Positions 36,414 through 45,442 of a stretch of DNA of 64,000 nt are shown piece by piece; within the stretch, counting starts at the first letter, position 1; each line of letters opens with the position of its first letter. The stretch covers positions 62,001 to 126,000 of the forward strand of contig NZ_NAIA01000002.1 of NCBI RefSeq assembly GCF_002192535.1, given 5' to 3'. Below the pieces are notes generated by a model. The model did no database searches. It was given only the letters and a program-made list of their open reading frames with translations, and was not told the origin of the DNA. The DNA is from Polynucleobacter hirudinilacicola. GTDB taxonomy: Bacteria > Pseudomonadota > Gammaproteobacteria > Burkholderiales > Burkholderiaceae. Made by a program: the position numbers and the translations under genes.

Positions 36414-37447
36414 CGATATTAAATAATCAATTGGGTCAAGGGGTATGTGTTGCTGGAGTAGGACATCATTTACCGGATCGATTTGAAGATAATGAGGAGC
36501 TCTGTGAAAAATTGAAAGTTGATCCCTCATGGATTTTAGAAAAAACAGGCATTAAAAGGCGTTATTTAGCTGGACCTGAAGATACGGCTACTGGCTTTGC
36601 AACGTTGGCGGCGGAAAAGGCATTAAAAGCTGCCGCCATGATTCCGGATCAAATTGATTTGATTATTGTTTGCACTTTTTCGGGGGACTACGTATTCCCA
36701 CCGGTTTCCGCTAAGGTTCAGTCAAATTTAGCTGCAAAAAATGCGCAAATATTTGATGTGCAGGCCAATTGCTGTGGTTTTGTGACTGGGCTTACGGTTG
36801 CATCCGACAGGATGAAGGTCGACTCTGAGGTGCGCAATGCCTTAGTTATTGGCGTGGAGATGAATTCTCGTTATATTGATCGCTCCGATGTGAATACATC
36901 TATTTATATGAGTGATGGGGCTAGCGCAGTTGTTTTAACAAAGGCCCCCAAGTCAGAGGGAATCTTAGCATCCTATTTTTTTACTGATAGCTCAAATTAT
37001 GAGGCGGTCAGAATGCGCGGAGGGGGCTCCAGTTTTCGTTTGCAGAAAAGGCCATTTGACCCCGCTGTAGATTTTATGGAGATGAATGGAATTGCGACCT
37101 GGAAGCAGGCTATTACCCATTTGCCCAAAGTCATTCGAAAAGTATGTGAGAAAAGTCAAATTAGTTTGACTGATGTTGATTTTTTAATTTTTCATCAAGC
37201 AAATCTTAATATGATTGAATATGTTGTTCGTAAATTAGGTTTTGATATGAGTAAAACCTATACCAATGTTCAGGAAATTGGAAATACAGGTTCAGCTTCT
37301 GTTGGTATTGCTTTAAGCGAATGCGTTTCTAAATCCTTAATAAAGGATGGGCAAATTGTTGTGATGGCGGCTGTAGGTGCTGGATTTAATTTTGGGGCTT
37401 CCATATGGCGCTGGCATACCCCAAAAATTGGAGTAGAAAATGTTTAA
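36410..37447 (+). CDS. 3-oxoacyl-ACP synthase III (KAS III) family protein
   Basis: The 345-residue protein has the FabH-type catalytic triad: Cys121 (DVQANCCGF), His262 (FHQANLNM) and Asn292 (GNTGSASVG). KAS III enzymes condense a short acyl starter with malonyl-ACP. The start EDNEELCEKLKVDPSWILEKTGIKRR is the family's usual N-terminus. The Cys-Cys at the active site is unusual compared with Cys-Ala in FabH. It lies in the middle of the cassette and overlaps both neighbours, by 4 and 8 bases. Confidence 0.92.
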   Translation: MTILNNQLGQGVCVAGVGHHLPDRFEDNEELCEKLKVDPSWILEKTGIKRRYLAGPEDTATGFATLAAEKALKAAAMIPDQIDLIIVCTFSGDYVFPPVSAKVQSNLAAKNAQIFDVQANCCGFVTGLTVASDRMKVDSEVRNALVIGVEMNSRYIDRSDVNTSIYMSDGASAVVLTKAPKSEGILASYFFTDSSNYEAVRMRGGGSSFRLQKRPFDPAVDFMEMNGIATWKQAITHLPKVIRKVCEKSQISLTDVDFLIFHQANLNMIEYVVRKLGFDMSKTYTNVQEIGNTGSASVGIALSECVSKSLIKDGQIVVMAAVGAGFNFGASIWRWHTPKIGVENV

Positions 37448-38630
37448 AGACTTTTCTGAAATTCAGGTTGGCGACAGTGAATCAATAAGCAAAAAAATTA
37501 CCGAATCCGATGTCCGTAGGTTTGTGGAAATGACTGGGGATGACAACCCACTTCATGTAGATGCAGCATATGCTGAATCTACAGCGTTTAAAGACATCGT
37601 AGTTCATGGAATGCTTGGTGCTTCCTATATTTCAACCGTAATTGGTACCAGGCTCCCGGGCACGGGCGCGCTTTGGGTTTCTCAAAATTTTGATTTTTTG
37701 CTTCCAGTAAGACTTGGGGATGAATTATCAATATCATGTACTGTCCTTAAGAAATTCGAGCGCGAGAGGTTGCTAGAATTAGAGACCAAAATTGTTAATC
37801 AACATCAGCAAACAGTTTTGACGGGCACTGGAAAGGTTAAGGTTCTTTCTCCCTCGCTACCCAAAGAAATTACGGAGGAAAAATCTGACCTTCGCGTGGC
37901 AGTGGTTACTGGTGGATCAGGTGGGATTGGTAAGGCTATTTCACTGCGTCTAGCTAAGGACGGATTTGCTGTGGTGATTGCGTATCGCGGTAGGGTCGAT
38001 CGCGCCAATTCAGTGGTTAAAGAGATCCACTCGAATAAAGGCAAAGCCATTGCCGTATGCGCTGATATTTCCACAAAAGAAGGTGTGGAATTGCTGCACA
38101 AAGCAGCCGCTAAAGAATTCGGTGGTGTAAGTGTGCTGGTGAATAATGCATCTTCCGCCATTAATCCAAAGCCCTTCGAGTTGATGGACTGGGAAGATAT
38201 TCAAAATCAATTAAACACTCAACTCAAAGGTAGCTTTCTGCTCTGCCAATCCTGCATTCCTAAAATGATCGATAGAGGGTGGGGAAGAATAGTCAACATT
38301 ACCTCTCAGGTTGTTGAAGGTGAGCCAACCCCCAGCTGGACCTCTTACGCGATTGCAAAAGCAAGTTTAGCCAAATTTTCTAGTTATCTAGCAGCTGACT
38401 TAGGCTCCAATGGAATTACCGTTAACTGCGTATCCCCTGGAATGAGTGAGACTGGATTAATCGGAAGCATTTCTGAGAAAGTGCAATTAATGATTGCGCG
38501 TCAGACCCCGACCCGAAGATTAACAAAGCCTGAAGATGTGGCGGCAGCCGTTGCCTATCTTGTTTCAAGCGAGGCATCTCAAGTTACTGGGCAAACAATT
38601 TTAGTTAATGGTGGGATTGTGACCTCATGA
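37440..38630 (+). CDS. MaoC-like hydratase fused to SDR reductase
   Basis: The 396-residue protein has two domains. Residues ~1-140 are a MaoC/PhaJ hot-dog domain with the hydratase motif GDDNPLHVDAAYA (Asp34, His39) and VVHGMLG. Residues ~150-396 are an SDR with TGGSGGIG (157-164), NNAS (235-238), Ser289, Tyr303 and Lys307. It would interconvert 3-hydroxyacyl and enoyl thioesters and reduce a keto or similar group in one polypeptide. It overlaps KAS III by 8 bases and the FkbH-like gene by 4. Confidence 0.9.
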   Translation: MFKDFSEIQVGDSESISKKITESDVRRFVEMTGDDNPLHVDAAYAESTAFKDIVVHGMLGASYISTVIGTRLPGTGALWVSQNFDFLLPVRLGDELSISCTVLKKFERERLLELETKIVNQHQQTVLTGTGKVKVLSPSLPKEITEEKSDLRVAVVTGGSGGIGKAISLRLAKDGFAVVIAYRGRVDRANSVVKEIHSNKGKAIAVCADISTKEGVELLHKAAAKEFGGVSVLVNNASSAINPKPFELMDWEDIQNQLNTQLKGSFLLCQSCIPKMIDRGWGRIVNITSQVVEGEPTPSWTSYAIAKASLAKFSSYLAADLGSNGITVNCVSPGMSETGLIGSISEKVQLMIARQTPTRRLTKPEDVAAAVAYLVSSEASQVTGQTILVNGGIVTS

Positions 38631-40408
38631 ATACTCAAGACAATAATGCTATTAAGCTTTTAGAAGACGCAAGCTCTTTAAGCGAGCTTATGAGCGCGGT
38701 TGATACGCTTGAAAAAAATGACACCTCAAGGGAGTTAAATTGGGGGATTTCATCATCGGTTACGATGAGTCAATTTGGATTGTATTTGCGTAAATACGGG
38801 CTTCTGTCAAATACCAAGATAAATGTTTTAAATGGTAATTACGATGACCCGCTCGGAGACATCGATTTATTTTTAAAAAATGATGTTGATCATACGATTC
38901 TTCTACCATTTTTTGATAATTTAATGCCTTCTTTTGAGGCTCAACTTGCATGTATGTCAGAGGATCTGATTGCATCCAAGGAGGCGGAATTGAGGGGTCG
39001 ATATAGACTTGCCTTGCAAAAAGGTGAGTCGATGAAGGTGATATTTTTATGCACACTTCATTCAATGAGCCCCCTTATTGATTTTTCTGGCAACGATGTT
39101 TCTAGAGCCATATTAAATCGATTTAATATGGCCCTCAGGGAGGAGGCGAGACAATTTCCCAATGTTAGGGTTATTGATGCTGAAGATATTCTGGGTTTTA
39201 TTGGCTATCAGCGAGCATTTGATAGTCGTTTTTACTTTCGTAGCAAAGCGCCTTACACATCGGTATTTTTTGATGAGTTGGCGAAAAGAATATCTCTTGC
39301 AACCCGTGGATTTGGGGCTCATTTTTATAAAGCACTAATTTTGGATTGTGATAACACCTTGTGGGCAGGCGTTATTGGCGAAGATTTAATGCCAGGGATT
39401 CGATTAGATAAGCATGATTACCCCGGGAATATCTTTTGGAAGATTCAAAATGAAATCCTAGCGCTAGAAAAAAGTGGCACTTTACTTTGCTTATGCTCTA
39501 AAAATAATCCCGCAGATGTGGATGAGGTCTTGGCAAAACATCCTAGCATGGTGATCCGAGAAGGTCATATAGCTGCAAAAAAAGTCAATTGGGAGGATAA
39601 AGCTTCGAATATTAGATCCTTGGCCCAAGAATTGAATATTGGGCTGGATAGTATGATTTTTCTGGATGATTCATCTTTTGAATGCGAGGCTGTTCGTCAG
39701 CAGCTGCCCATGGTAAAAACTTTTCAGGTTCCCAAAAACCTCTCAGACTATCCAGGTTTGTTCTCTGAAATCAAGAAATTATTCTTGGCTGGTGGTGTTA
39801 CTGAGGAAAGTAAGTCGAAAACGCTACAGTATCGGCAACGCTCTGAAGCAGAGGCTCTCAAGGCTCAGTTTGAAAATCAAGATGAGTATTTGGCTTCTTT
39901 GGGTTTAAAGGTTGAATTGAGTCTCAATATGCGCTCTAGTATTCCGAGAATTAGCGAGCTTTCAATGAAGTCAAATCAATTTAATTTAACAACTACTCGT
40001 TACAGTGAGGCTGAAATTTTATCTATGATGGACCACGATAATTTTGCAGTTTACTCATTAGTTGTTTCAGATAAGTTTGGTAATGCTGGATTAACTGGGG
40101 TGGTCATTGTTAAATATGAGAGCAATAAAGCTGTAGTAGAAAATTTTTACATGAGTTGCCGAGTAATTGGCCGTGGAGTTGAAATGGTAATTTGGCATCA
40201 AATTATTGCTAATGCTATTAACAGGGGCTGTACACAGCTTCATGCTAAGTACCTAAACTCTGCTAAAAATTCACTTGTAAATGATTTTTATGACCGCCTC
40301 GGTCTTCAGGTCGTATATCAACTCGATGCTGGCCGAGAATATGGCGTTTCTCTGACAGATTTTTCCCCTCCACCAACTTCATGGATTACCACTGAATATG
40401 TTGAATGA
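38627..40408 (+). CDS. FkbH-like HAD-IIIC protein
   Basis: The 593-residue protein has three parts: an N-terminal ~230-residue domain, a HAD domain (LILDCDNTLWAGVIGEDL, Asp240 and Asp242; CSKNN ~290; FLDDSSFE ~346) and a GNAT-like C-terminal half with SMKSNQFNLTTTRYSEAE, as in FkbH. In polyketide clusters FkbH takes 1,3-bisphosphoglycerate and loads glycerate on an ACP. By analogy it could supply a glyceryl or related starter to the ACP encoded next, with which it overlaps by 11 bases. Family members in glycan loci are poorly characterised. Confidence 0.9.
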   Translation: MNTQDNNAIKLLEDASSLSELMSAVDTLEKNDTSRELNWGISSSVTMSQFGLYLRKYGLLSNTKINVLNGNYDDPLGDIDLFLKNDVDHTILLPFFDNLMPSFEAQLACMSEDLIASKEAELRGRYRLALQKGESMKVIFLCTLHSMSPLIDFSGNDVSRAILNRFNMALREEARQFPNVRVIDAEDILGFIGYQRAFDSRFYFRSKAPYTSVFFDELAKRISLATRGFGAHFYKALILDCDNTLWAGVIGEDLMPGIRLDKHDYPGNIFWKIQNEILALEKSGTLLCLCSKNNPADVDEVLAKHPSMVIREGHIAAKKVNWEDKASNIRSLAQELNIGLDSMIFLDDSSFECEAVRQQLPMVKTFQVPKNLSDYPGLFSEIKKLFLAGGVTEESKSKTLQYRQRSEAEALKAQFENQDEYLASLGLKVELSLNMRSSIPRISELSMKSNQFNLTTTRYSEAEILSMMDHDNFAVYSLVVSDKFGNAGLTGVVIVKYESNKAVVENFYMSCRVIGRGVEMVIWHQIIANAINRGCTQLHAKYLNSAKNSLVNDFYDRLGLQVVYQLDAGREYGVSLTDFSPPPTSWITTEYVE

Positions 40409-40640
40409 AAATAAATTAAAGCAAGTAATGGCGGTAGTGTTAAAAGTCGATGCTTCATCGATCAATGAAGCCTCTAGCATGGATAATATAAAAACTTGGG
40501 ATTCCTTGGGGCACATGAATCTCATCCTTGCCTTAGAGGATGAATTTAAAATTACCATTCCAGATGATGACGCCGGAAATATTAGCTCTTACAAGCTAAT
40601 TAAGGTTGTGCTTGGAGAGTTATTGGACGGAGTAGCTTGA
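40398..40640 (+). CDS. Acyl carrier protein (second of two)
   Basis: The 80-residue protein has the phosphopantetheine site WDSLGHMNLILALEDEF, with Ser36 in the DSL motif. WDSLGHMN is the form usually seen for ACPs partnered with FkbH-like proteins, and the gene overlaps fkbH by 11 bases. It probably receives the starter unit. Only 3 bases separate it from the AMP-ligase gene. Confidence 0.92.
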   Translation: MLNENKLKQVMAVVLKVDASSINEASSMDNIKTWDSLGHMNLILALEDEFKITIPDDDAGNISSYKLIKVVLGELLDGVA

Positions 40641-40643
40641 TTT

Positions 40644-41978
40644 ATGCAATGGCTAATAGAGCGCTTTAAAGAGGCCCCAGATAAAACTGCATTCATCCAC
40701 GAAGGCAGGCATGTAAGCTATGGTCAAGTGGTCGAAAAAGTTAATAACTTTGAGAAAAATTTTTTAGAGCTTGGGGTGGAGCAAGGTCACACAGTGGTTT
40801 TGGTCGGGGATTACTCGCCAGAAGTTTTTTGCGCTATTTTAGCTCTGGCCCTTTGTGGTGGAATTGTTATTCCGTTAACTACAAATTCAGTTATAGAGGA
40901 ATCAACTGTTTTAGAAATCTCCGGCTACGATTGGTATGTCAAATTTGATCATAATGGCGAAGCTTTTATTTCGGACAATAGGGGAGTAAAGAGTGGGAAC
41001 CAGCTACTTGAGGAATTTATTCAAAAAAAATCTCCAGGTTTAGTACTTTTTTCATCAGGTTCTACTGGAAAGCCCAAGGGAATCTTGCATGATTTTGTCC
41101 GGATAGCGGAAAAATTTAGAGCTAAGCGTCCACCTGTTATCGCCATCCCATTTTTAATGATTGATCATTTTGGCGGAATTAACACCATTTTGGCTATTAC
41201 TTCAGGGCTCGGTACAGTAGTTACGGTTTCTGATCGTTCAGTCGCTAAAATTTGCGAAGCAATATCAAAATATAAAGTTGAATTATTGCCTGCTACACCA
41301 TCCTTCCTAAATCTTCTGATCGCATCAAAGATGTATGAGAATTTTGATCTTTCGTCTCTAAAGCGAATAACTTATGGGACCGAGGTGATGCCCCAATCAA
41401 CGCTTGATCGAATGCATCAGACTTTCCCGCAAGTTAAGCTGCTCCAAACTTATGGACTCTCAGAGGTTGGCGTTCTGCATTCGCAATCTAGAGGCGATGG
41501 CTCTACTTGGGTGAGGGTGGGCGGAGATGGATTTCAGACGAGAGTAGTTGATGGGATTCTGTGGATTAAATCTTCCTATGCGATGATCGGTTATTTGAAT
41601 GCCCCTTCTGATTTTGACGAGGATGGTTGGTTTAATACGCACGATCAAGTGGAGGTGGATGGAGACTATTTTAGGATATTGGGTCGTGAGACGGATTTAA
41701 TTAATATTGGCGGTCAAAAAGTTTACCCCGCAGAAATCGAAAGCGTTATTCTTGAGTTAGATAATATTGAAGATGTTGCAATTTTTGGTGAAAAGCATGC
41801 GCTCCTAGGGCAGATTGTCGTTGCAAAAGTTTTATTGAAATCCACTGAGTCTGTAGAGAGTGTAAAGAAAAGAATCAGGGCGGCTTGCATCGCAAAGCTC
41901 AATTCATTTAAGGTTCCTTCTAAGGTCATTCTGGTGGATTCGCAGTTACACAATGTAAGGCAAAAAAAAAATTCGTAG
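40644..41978 (+). CDS. AMP-dependent acyl ligase (ANL superfamily)
   Basis: The 444-residue protein has the adenylation motifs VLFSSGSTGKPKG (P-loop), QTYGLSEVG and DGDYFRILGRETDLINIGG. It should activate a carboxylic acid as an acyl-AMP and load it on CoA or an ACP. The protein ends almost directly after the catalytic C-terminal Lys region (HNVRQKKNS), so it lacks the usual tail, and it is short for the superfamily (~500). It is the last gene of the tightly overlapping cassette. Confidence 0.88.
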   Translation: MQWLIERFKEAPDKTAFIHEGRHVSYGQVVEKVNNFEKNFLELGVEQGHTVVLVGDYSPEVFCAILALALCGGIVIPLTTNSVIEESTVLEISGYDWYVKFDHNGEAFISDNRGVKSGNQLLEEFIQKKSPGLVLFSSGSTGKPKGILHDFVRIAEKFRAKRPPVIAIPFLMIDHFGGINTILAITSGLGTVVTVSDRSVAKICEAISKYKVELLPATPSFLNLLIASKMYENFDLSSLKRITYGTEVMPQSTLDRMHQTFPQVKLLQTYGLSEVGVLHSQSRGDGSTWVRVGGDGFQTRVVDGILWIKSSYAMIGYLNAPSDFDEDGWFNTHDQVEVDGDYFRILGRETDLINIGGQKVYPAEIESVILELDNIEDVAIFGEKHALLGQIVVAKVLLKSTESVESVKKRIRAACIAKLNSFKVPSKVILVDSQLHNVRQKKNS

Positions 41979-42014
41979 ATAGTAGTTAAATTGTAAATTC
42001 CTAATGAAAAAAAT

Positions 42015-42443
42015 ATGTCAATAGATAACTGTCGAATCATTGATTTACCAAAAATTGCAGACCAACGAGGTAATTTGTCTGTAATAGAGGGCGGAAATCA
42101 AATTCCATTCGATATTAAAAGAGTCTATTACTTATATGATGTTCCGGGAGGTTCTGCGCGCGCAGGTCATGGGCATAAAGAACTACAGCAATTAATAGTG
42201 GCCATGTCGGGTAGTTTTGACGTGATTGTAGATGATGGAAATGGAAGAAAAAAATTTCAGCTCAATAGATCTTATTTTGGTTTATATATTCCCAAGGGAA
42301 TGTGGAGAGAGGTTGAAAATTTTTCATCAGGTGGGGTCTGTTTGGTGCTGGCCTCTACTGAATATGATCCATTGGATTATTTCCATGACTATGATGAATT
42401 CAAAAAATTTGTAAATGTAAAAAATAACTCTTTACAGCAATAA
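42015..42443 (+). CDS. fdtA: dTDP-4-keto-6-deoxyglucose 3,4-ketoisomerase (FdtA/QdtA-like)
   Basis: This 142-residue cupin has [41 protein letters not shown] and [11 protein letters not shown], then [15 protein letters not shown]. The paired His in GHGH matches the active-site histidines of FdtA/QdtA. The reaction yields a 3-keto sugar for transamination. Fdt (fucose series) and Qdt (quinovose series) cannot be told apart here. The thymidylyltransferase and dehydratase (rmlA, rmlB) that supply its substrate are not in the window. Confidence 0.88.
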   Translation: MSIDNCRIIDLPKIADQRGNLSVIEGGNQIPFDIKRVYYLYDVPGGSARAGHGHKELQQLIVAMSGSFDVIVDDGNGRKKFQLNRSYFGLYIPKGMWREVENFSSGGVCLVLASTEYDPLDYFHDYDEFKKFVNVKNNSLQQ

Positions 42444-42444
42444 C

Positions 42445-43563
42445 ATGATCCCATTTCTTGATTTGAAAGCTATTAATCAACAATATCGTCAAGCCCTGAT
42501 CCAAGCTGCGACGCGGGTCATTGATTCTGGGTGGTATGTACTTGGCCAGGAGGTTAAGGCTTTTGAGCAAGAGTTTGCAGCCTATTGTGGCACCTTGCAC
42601 TGCGTGGGCACGGCGAACGGCCTAGATGCGTTGGTGCTTACTTTGCGTGCTTGGAAAGAGCTAGGCAAGCTCAAGGAGGGTGATGAGGTCATCGTACCCG
42701 CTAATACTTACATCGCCAGTGTGTTAGCTATCACTGAGAACCGACTAAAGCCGGTGTTGGTGGAGCCCGATAAGAGCACTTATAATCTATGCCCACAGAA
42801 GGTGCGCGATGCCATCACCCAAAAGACTAAAGCTATTATGGCGGTGCATCTCTATGGACAATTAGCTCCTATGGGAGCCATCATGGAAATTGCTGACGAA
42901 CACCAGTTATTAGTTCTGGAAGATTCTGCTCAGGCGCACGGTGCCAGCATTGATGGTCGAAATGCGGGCAGCTGGGGTCATGCCTCTGGTTTTAGCTTTT
43001 ACCCGGGAAAGAACTTGGGCGCACTGGGCGATGCTGGTGCCATAACCACCAATGACTTTGAGCTAGCTCAAACTGTACGTGCGCTCGGTAACTATGGCAG
43101 CCTCAATAAATACGAGAATCTGTACCAGGGCTTGAATAGCCGTTTGGATGAAATGCAGGCTGCTATGCTGCGCGTTAAACTGCAATACTTGGATGCTGAC
43201 ACTATGTTACGCAAACAGATAGCAGTGGCTTATGCTAAGGGAATCAATAATCCGCTCGTGATCAAACCCATTGCTAGTGACGCAACGGTAAGCAGCTTGC
43301 ATAACCATGTGTTTCACCTGTTTGTACTGCGGGTGAAGCATCGCTCGGCATTTCAATCTTTTCTCAAGGCAGCGGGTATTGAGACTTTAATTCATTACCC
43401 CATTCCGCCACACAAACAGTATGCTTATTCATCTTATAGTGACCTAAATTTGCCCTTGGCGGAGTGCATACATCAGGAGGTGGTAAGTCTGCCAATTGGG
43501 CCGACCATGAGTATGCGCGATGTGTCAAATGTGATCGAATCTGTAAACGCGTTTGCGGTATAA
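42445..43563 (+). CDS. fdtB: DegT/DnrJ/EryC1 sugar aminotransferase (FdtB/QdtB-like)
   Basis: This 372-residue PLP enzyme starts [18 protein letters not shown] and carries the PLP Lys189 in [17 protein letters not shown], with [11 protein letters not shown] (~157-167) before it. FdtB-type enzymes aminate the 3-keto sugar to dTDP-3-amino-3,6-dideoxyhexose. It starts 1 base after the isomerase gene, supporting a joint pathway. The product amino group is the likely acceptor for the cassette's acyl group. Confidence 0.92.
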   Translation: MIPFLDLKAINQQYRQALIQAATRVIDSGWYVLGQEVKAFEQEFAAYCGTLHCVGTANGLDALVLTLRAWKELGKLKEGDEVIVPANTYIASVLAITENRLKPVLVEPDKSTYNLCPQKVRDAITQKTKAIMAVHLYGQLAPMGAIMEIADEHQLLVLEDSAQAHGASIDGRNAGSWGHASGFSFYPGKNLGALGDAGAITTNDFELAQTVRALGNYGSLNKYENLYQGLNSRLDEMQAAMLRVKLQYLDADTMLRKQIAVAYAKGINNPLVIKPIASDATVSSLHNHVFHLFVLRVKHRSAFQSFLKAAGIETLIHYPIPPHKQYAYSSYSDLNLPLAECIHQEVVSLPIGPTMSMRDVSNVIESVNAFAV

Positions 43564-43584
43564 ACTCATGCATAACCAGACAAT

Positions 43585-44433
43585 ATGAATCAAAAGACTC
43601 AGCATCACGACCTCACTATTGTAGTCAACACCTGTGATGCTTATCACGATGTATTGAAGATTTTTTTTCATGCGCTACGCGACTATTGGTCTGATTGTTC
43701 CTATCCGGTAGTGATTAACACCGAGTCAAATACCCACACATACCCAGCCCGAGTACACACCTATCGCAGCGGCACGGGGGTTGATGACTGGGGTGATCGC
43801 CTGCGATTTACCCTTGAGAGCATTGACACTGAGTTTGTGTTGATGGTCTACGATGATTTTATCCTCGATGGGCCGGTAGACAGTCAAAGCGTGCAAGCCG
43901 CCCTATGCTTACTTAAGTCACAACCAAAGGCTGTGGTGACATATCTGACGGATACATCGTTGCCACTAGTTTCAAATAATGCGGAATCACTCTTCATTCC
44001 ATTAAGAGATAAGATTGACTACCGTCTGAACTCCGCGCCGGCTATTTGGCGCAAACAGGCGTTGATGGGCTATACGGTAGCAGGTGACACGCCATGGGCC
44101 TGGGAGGTGTTCGGTACCTACAGAACTTGGGGTGATGGGTATGTTTTCTATGCACTGAACCCTTTGAAATCAAATATCTACTCCTATAACCACTCAAAAG
44201 GTGGCGCCATTTACCGTGGTAAATGGGTCCGGGAGGTAGTGGATCAAGTGGCCCATAAATATCCTTTGGAAATTGACTGGAGTCAAAGGGGTTTTTCATC
44301 AGATACTGACTTTGAAAAGCGATCGGTCATGTGGAAGGTTCGCTTCATGCTAAAGGGTTACAACATGGTTGGATATAAATTCACGTATTTTATTTTTCTT
44401 TATATCCGGAGCAAATTACATGCGGCAAAATAG
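43585..44433 (+). CDS. Glycosyltransferase-like protein
   Basis: This 282-residue protein begins LTIVVNTCDAYHDVLKIFFHAL and carries FVLMVYDDFILDGPVD, a DxD-like acidic motif after a hydrophobic strand, as in retaining or inverting GT-A enzymes of polysaccharide loci. It ends with a hydrophobic, basic helix (KFTYFIFLYIRSKLH), probably membrane-associated. The donor and acceptor are unknown. It overlaps the next GT gene by 14 bases. Confidence 0.72.
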   Translation: MNQKTQHHDLTIVVNTCDAYHDVLKIFFHALRDYWSDCSYPVVINTESNTHTYPARVHTYRSGTGVDDWGDRLRFTLESIDTEFVLMVYDDFILDGPVDSQSVQAALCLLKSQPKAVVTYLTDTSLPLVSNNAESLFIPLRDKIDYRLNSAPAIWRKQALMGYTVAGDTPWAWEVFGTYRTWGDGYVFYALNPLKSNIYSYNHSKGGAIYRGKWVREVVDQVAHKYPLEIDWSQRGFSSDTDFEKRSVMWKVRFMLKGYNMVGYKFTYFIFLYIRSKLHAAK

Positions 44434-45442
44434 TCGCCTGGCTTTTGCATTTGGTGTTGCAGCCTTTAATCACCAGGACTATATTCTAGAGCACTTAGAA
44501 AGTATTAAATATTTAGTGCTCGCATATGGTGCCGATATCGATGTTGATTTAATCATCAATGATGACTGCTCTGTGGATCAGACTCGCATCTTAATTGACG
44601 GATGGCTGGAGATTAACATGGACCTATTCAGGAATGTTAAGACCATCTACAACCCCAAAAATTTAGGGACATGCGCCAGTGTAAATAACATACTGATGCA
44701 CTTGGTGGCCGATCGCTGTAAGCTCAGTGGTGGTGATGATGTGTACTCATTTGAAAATATATTTGAGTTGACGCAGCACAAATCGGATGTAGCAATTCTG
44801 TCAGGACGAGCACTGCATTTGTTAGGGCTTGAATTGAAGATCGACCACACATCGAATATTCTGGCTACAGCCACACAACTAATCTACCAACACGACAATT
44901 TGTTGCACCGTTTCAAACATTTTTCTATCAATAATGCGCCAAACATTCTGTACGCTAACGAATGTATTTTGCAGGCCAACGTGCGTGCCTACTTGCAGGC
45001 CTTCGATGTGATGGAGGACTGGCCTTTGCAGGTGGCGATTGCACGCCAATTCCCCGAGCGTCGGTTTGAGTTGATTGATGAGGTGCTAGTGTATTACCGC
45101 AGGACTGTAGGGTCAACGTACATAGTGGCTAACAAGAGATTTATCAAAGACAAGATCCAGATGTATGACGACCTGATTAAATATGAGAGCAGATGGATCG
45201 AGAGGATTAGACTGGCTAGCCGCAAGTTCTGCTTCAAATCGAAAAATAGTTTGGTCAATAGACTAATGAATTTGGATTTGTATTTCTTTATCTTGTCTTG
45301 CGCTCCTCGAGCATTTTGCATCATTAGTCAGAGCAAAGCGCTGAATATGCACTTGGAAAAACATCGGCAGCATTACGAACGCATTAGATCCTCTACTGTG
45401 GCGATTCGGGCGTATATGGGCTACTTATCAGTAGATGATTAG
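44420..45442 (+). CDS. Glycosyltransferase family 2 protein
   Basis: The 340-residue GT-A protein begins LAFAFGVAAFNHQDYILEHLESI, followed by DLIINDDCSVDQTRILI (the GT2 DD(C/G)S motif) and LSGGDDVYSFEN (metal-binding DD). A C-terminal helix FFILSCAPRAFCII suggests membrane contact. ATG 44420 is chosen, with CGGAG upstream; an earlier frame opening lies within the preceding gene. It probably adds one sugar of the repeat unit. Confidence 0.85.
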   Translation: MRQNSRLAFAFGVAAFNHQDYILEHLESIKYLVLAYGADIDVDLIINDDCSVDQTRILIDGWLEINMDLFRNVKTIYNPKNLGTCASVNNILMHLVADRCKLSGGDDVYSFENIFELTQHKSDVAILSGRALHLLGLELKIDHTSNILATATQLIYQHDNLLHRFKHFSINNAPNILYANECILQANVRAYLQAFDVMEDWPLQVAIARQFPERRFELIDEVLVYYRRTVGSTYIVANKRFIKDKIQMYDDLIKYESRWIERIRLASRKFCFKSKNSLVNRLMNLDLYFFILSCAPRAFCIISQSKALNMHLEKHRQHYERIRSSTVAIRAYMGYLSVDD

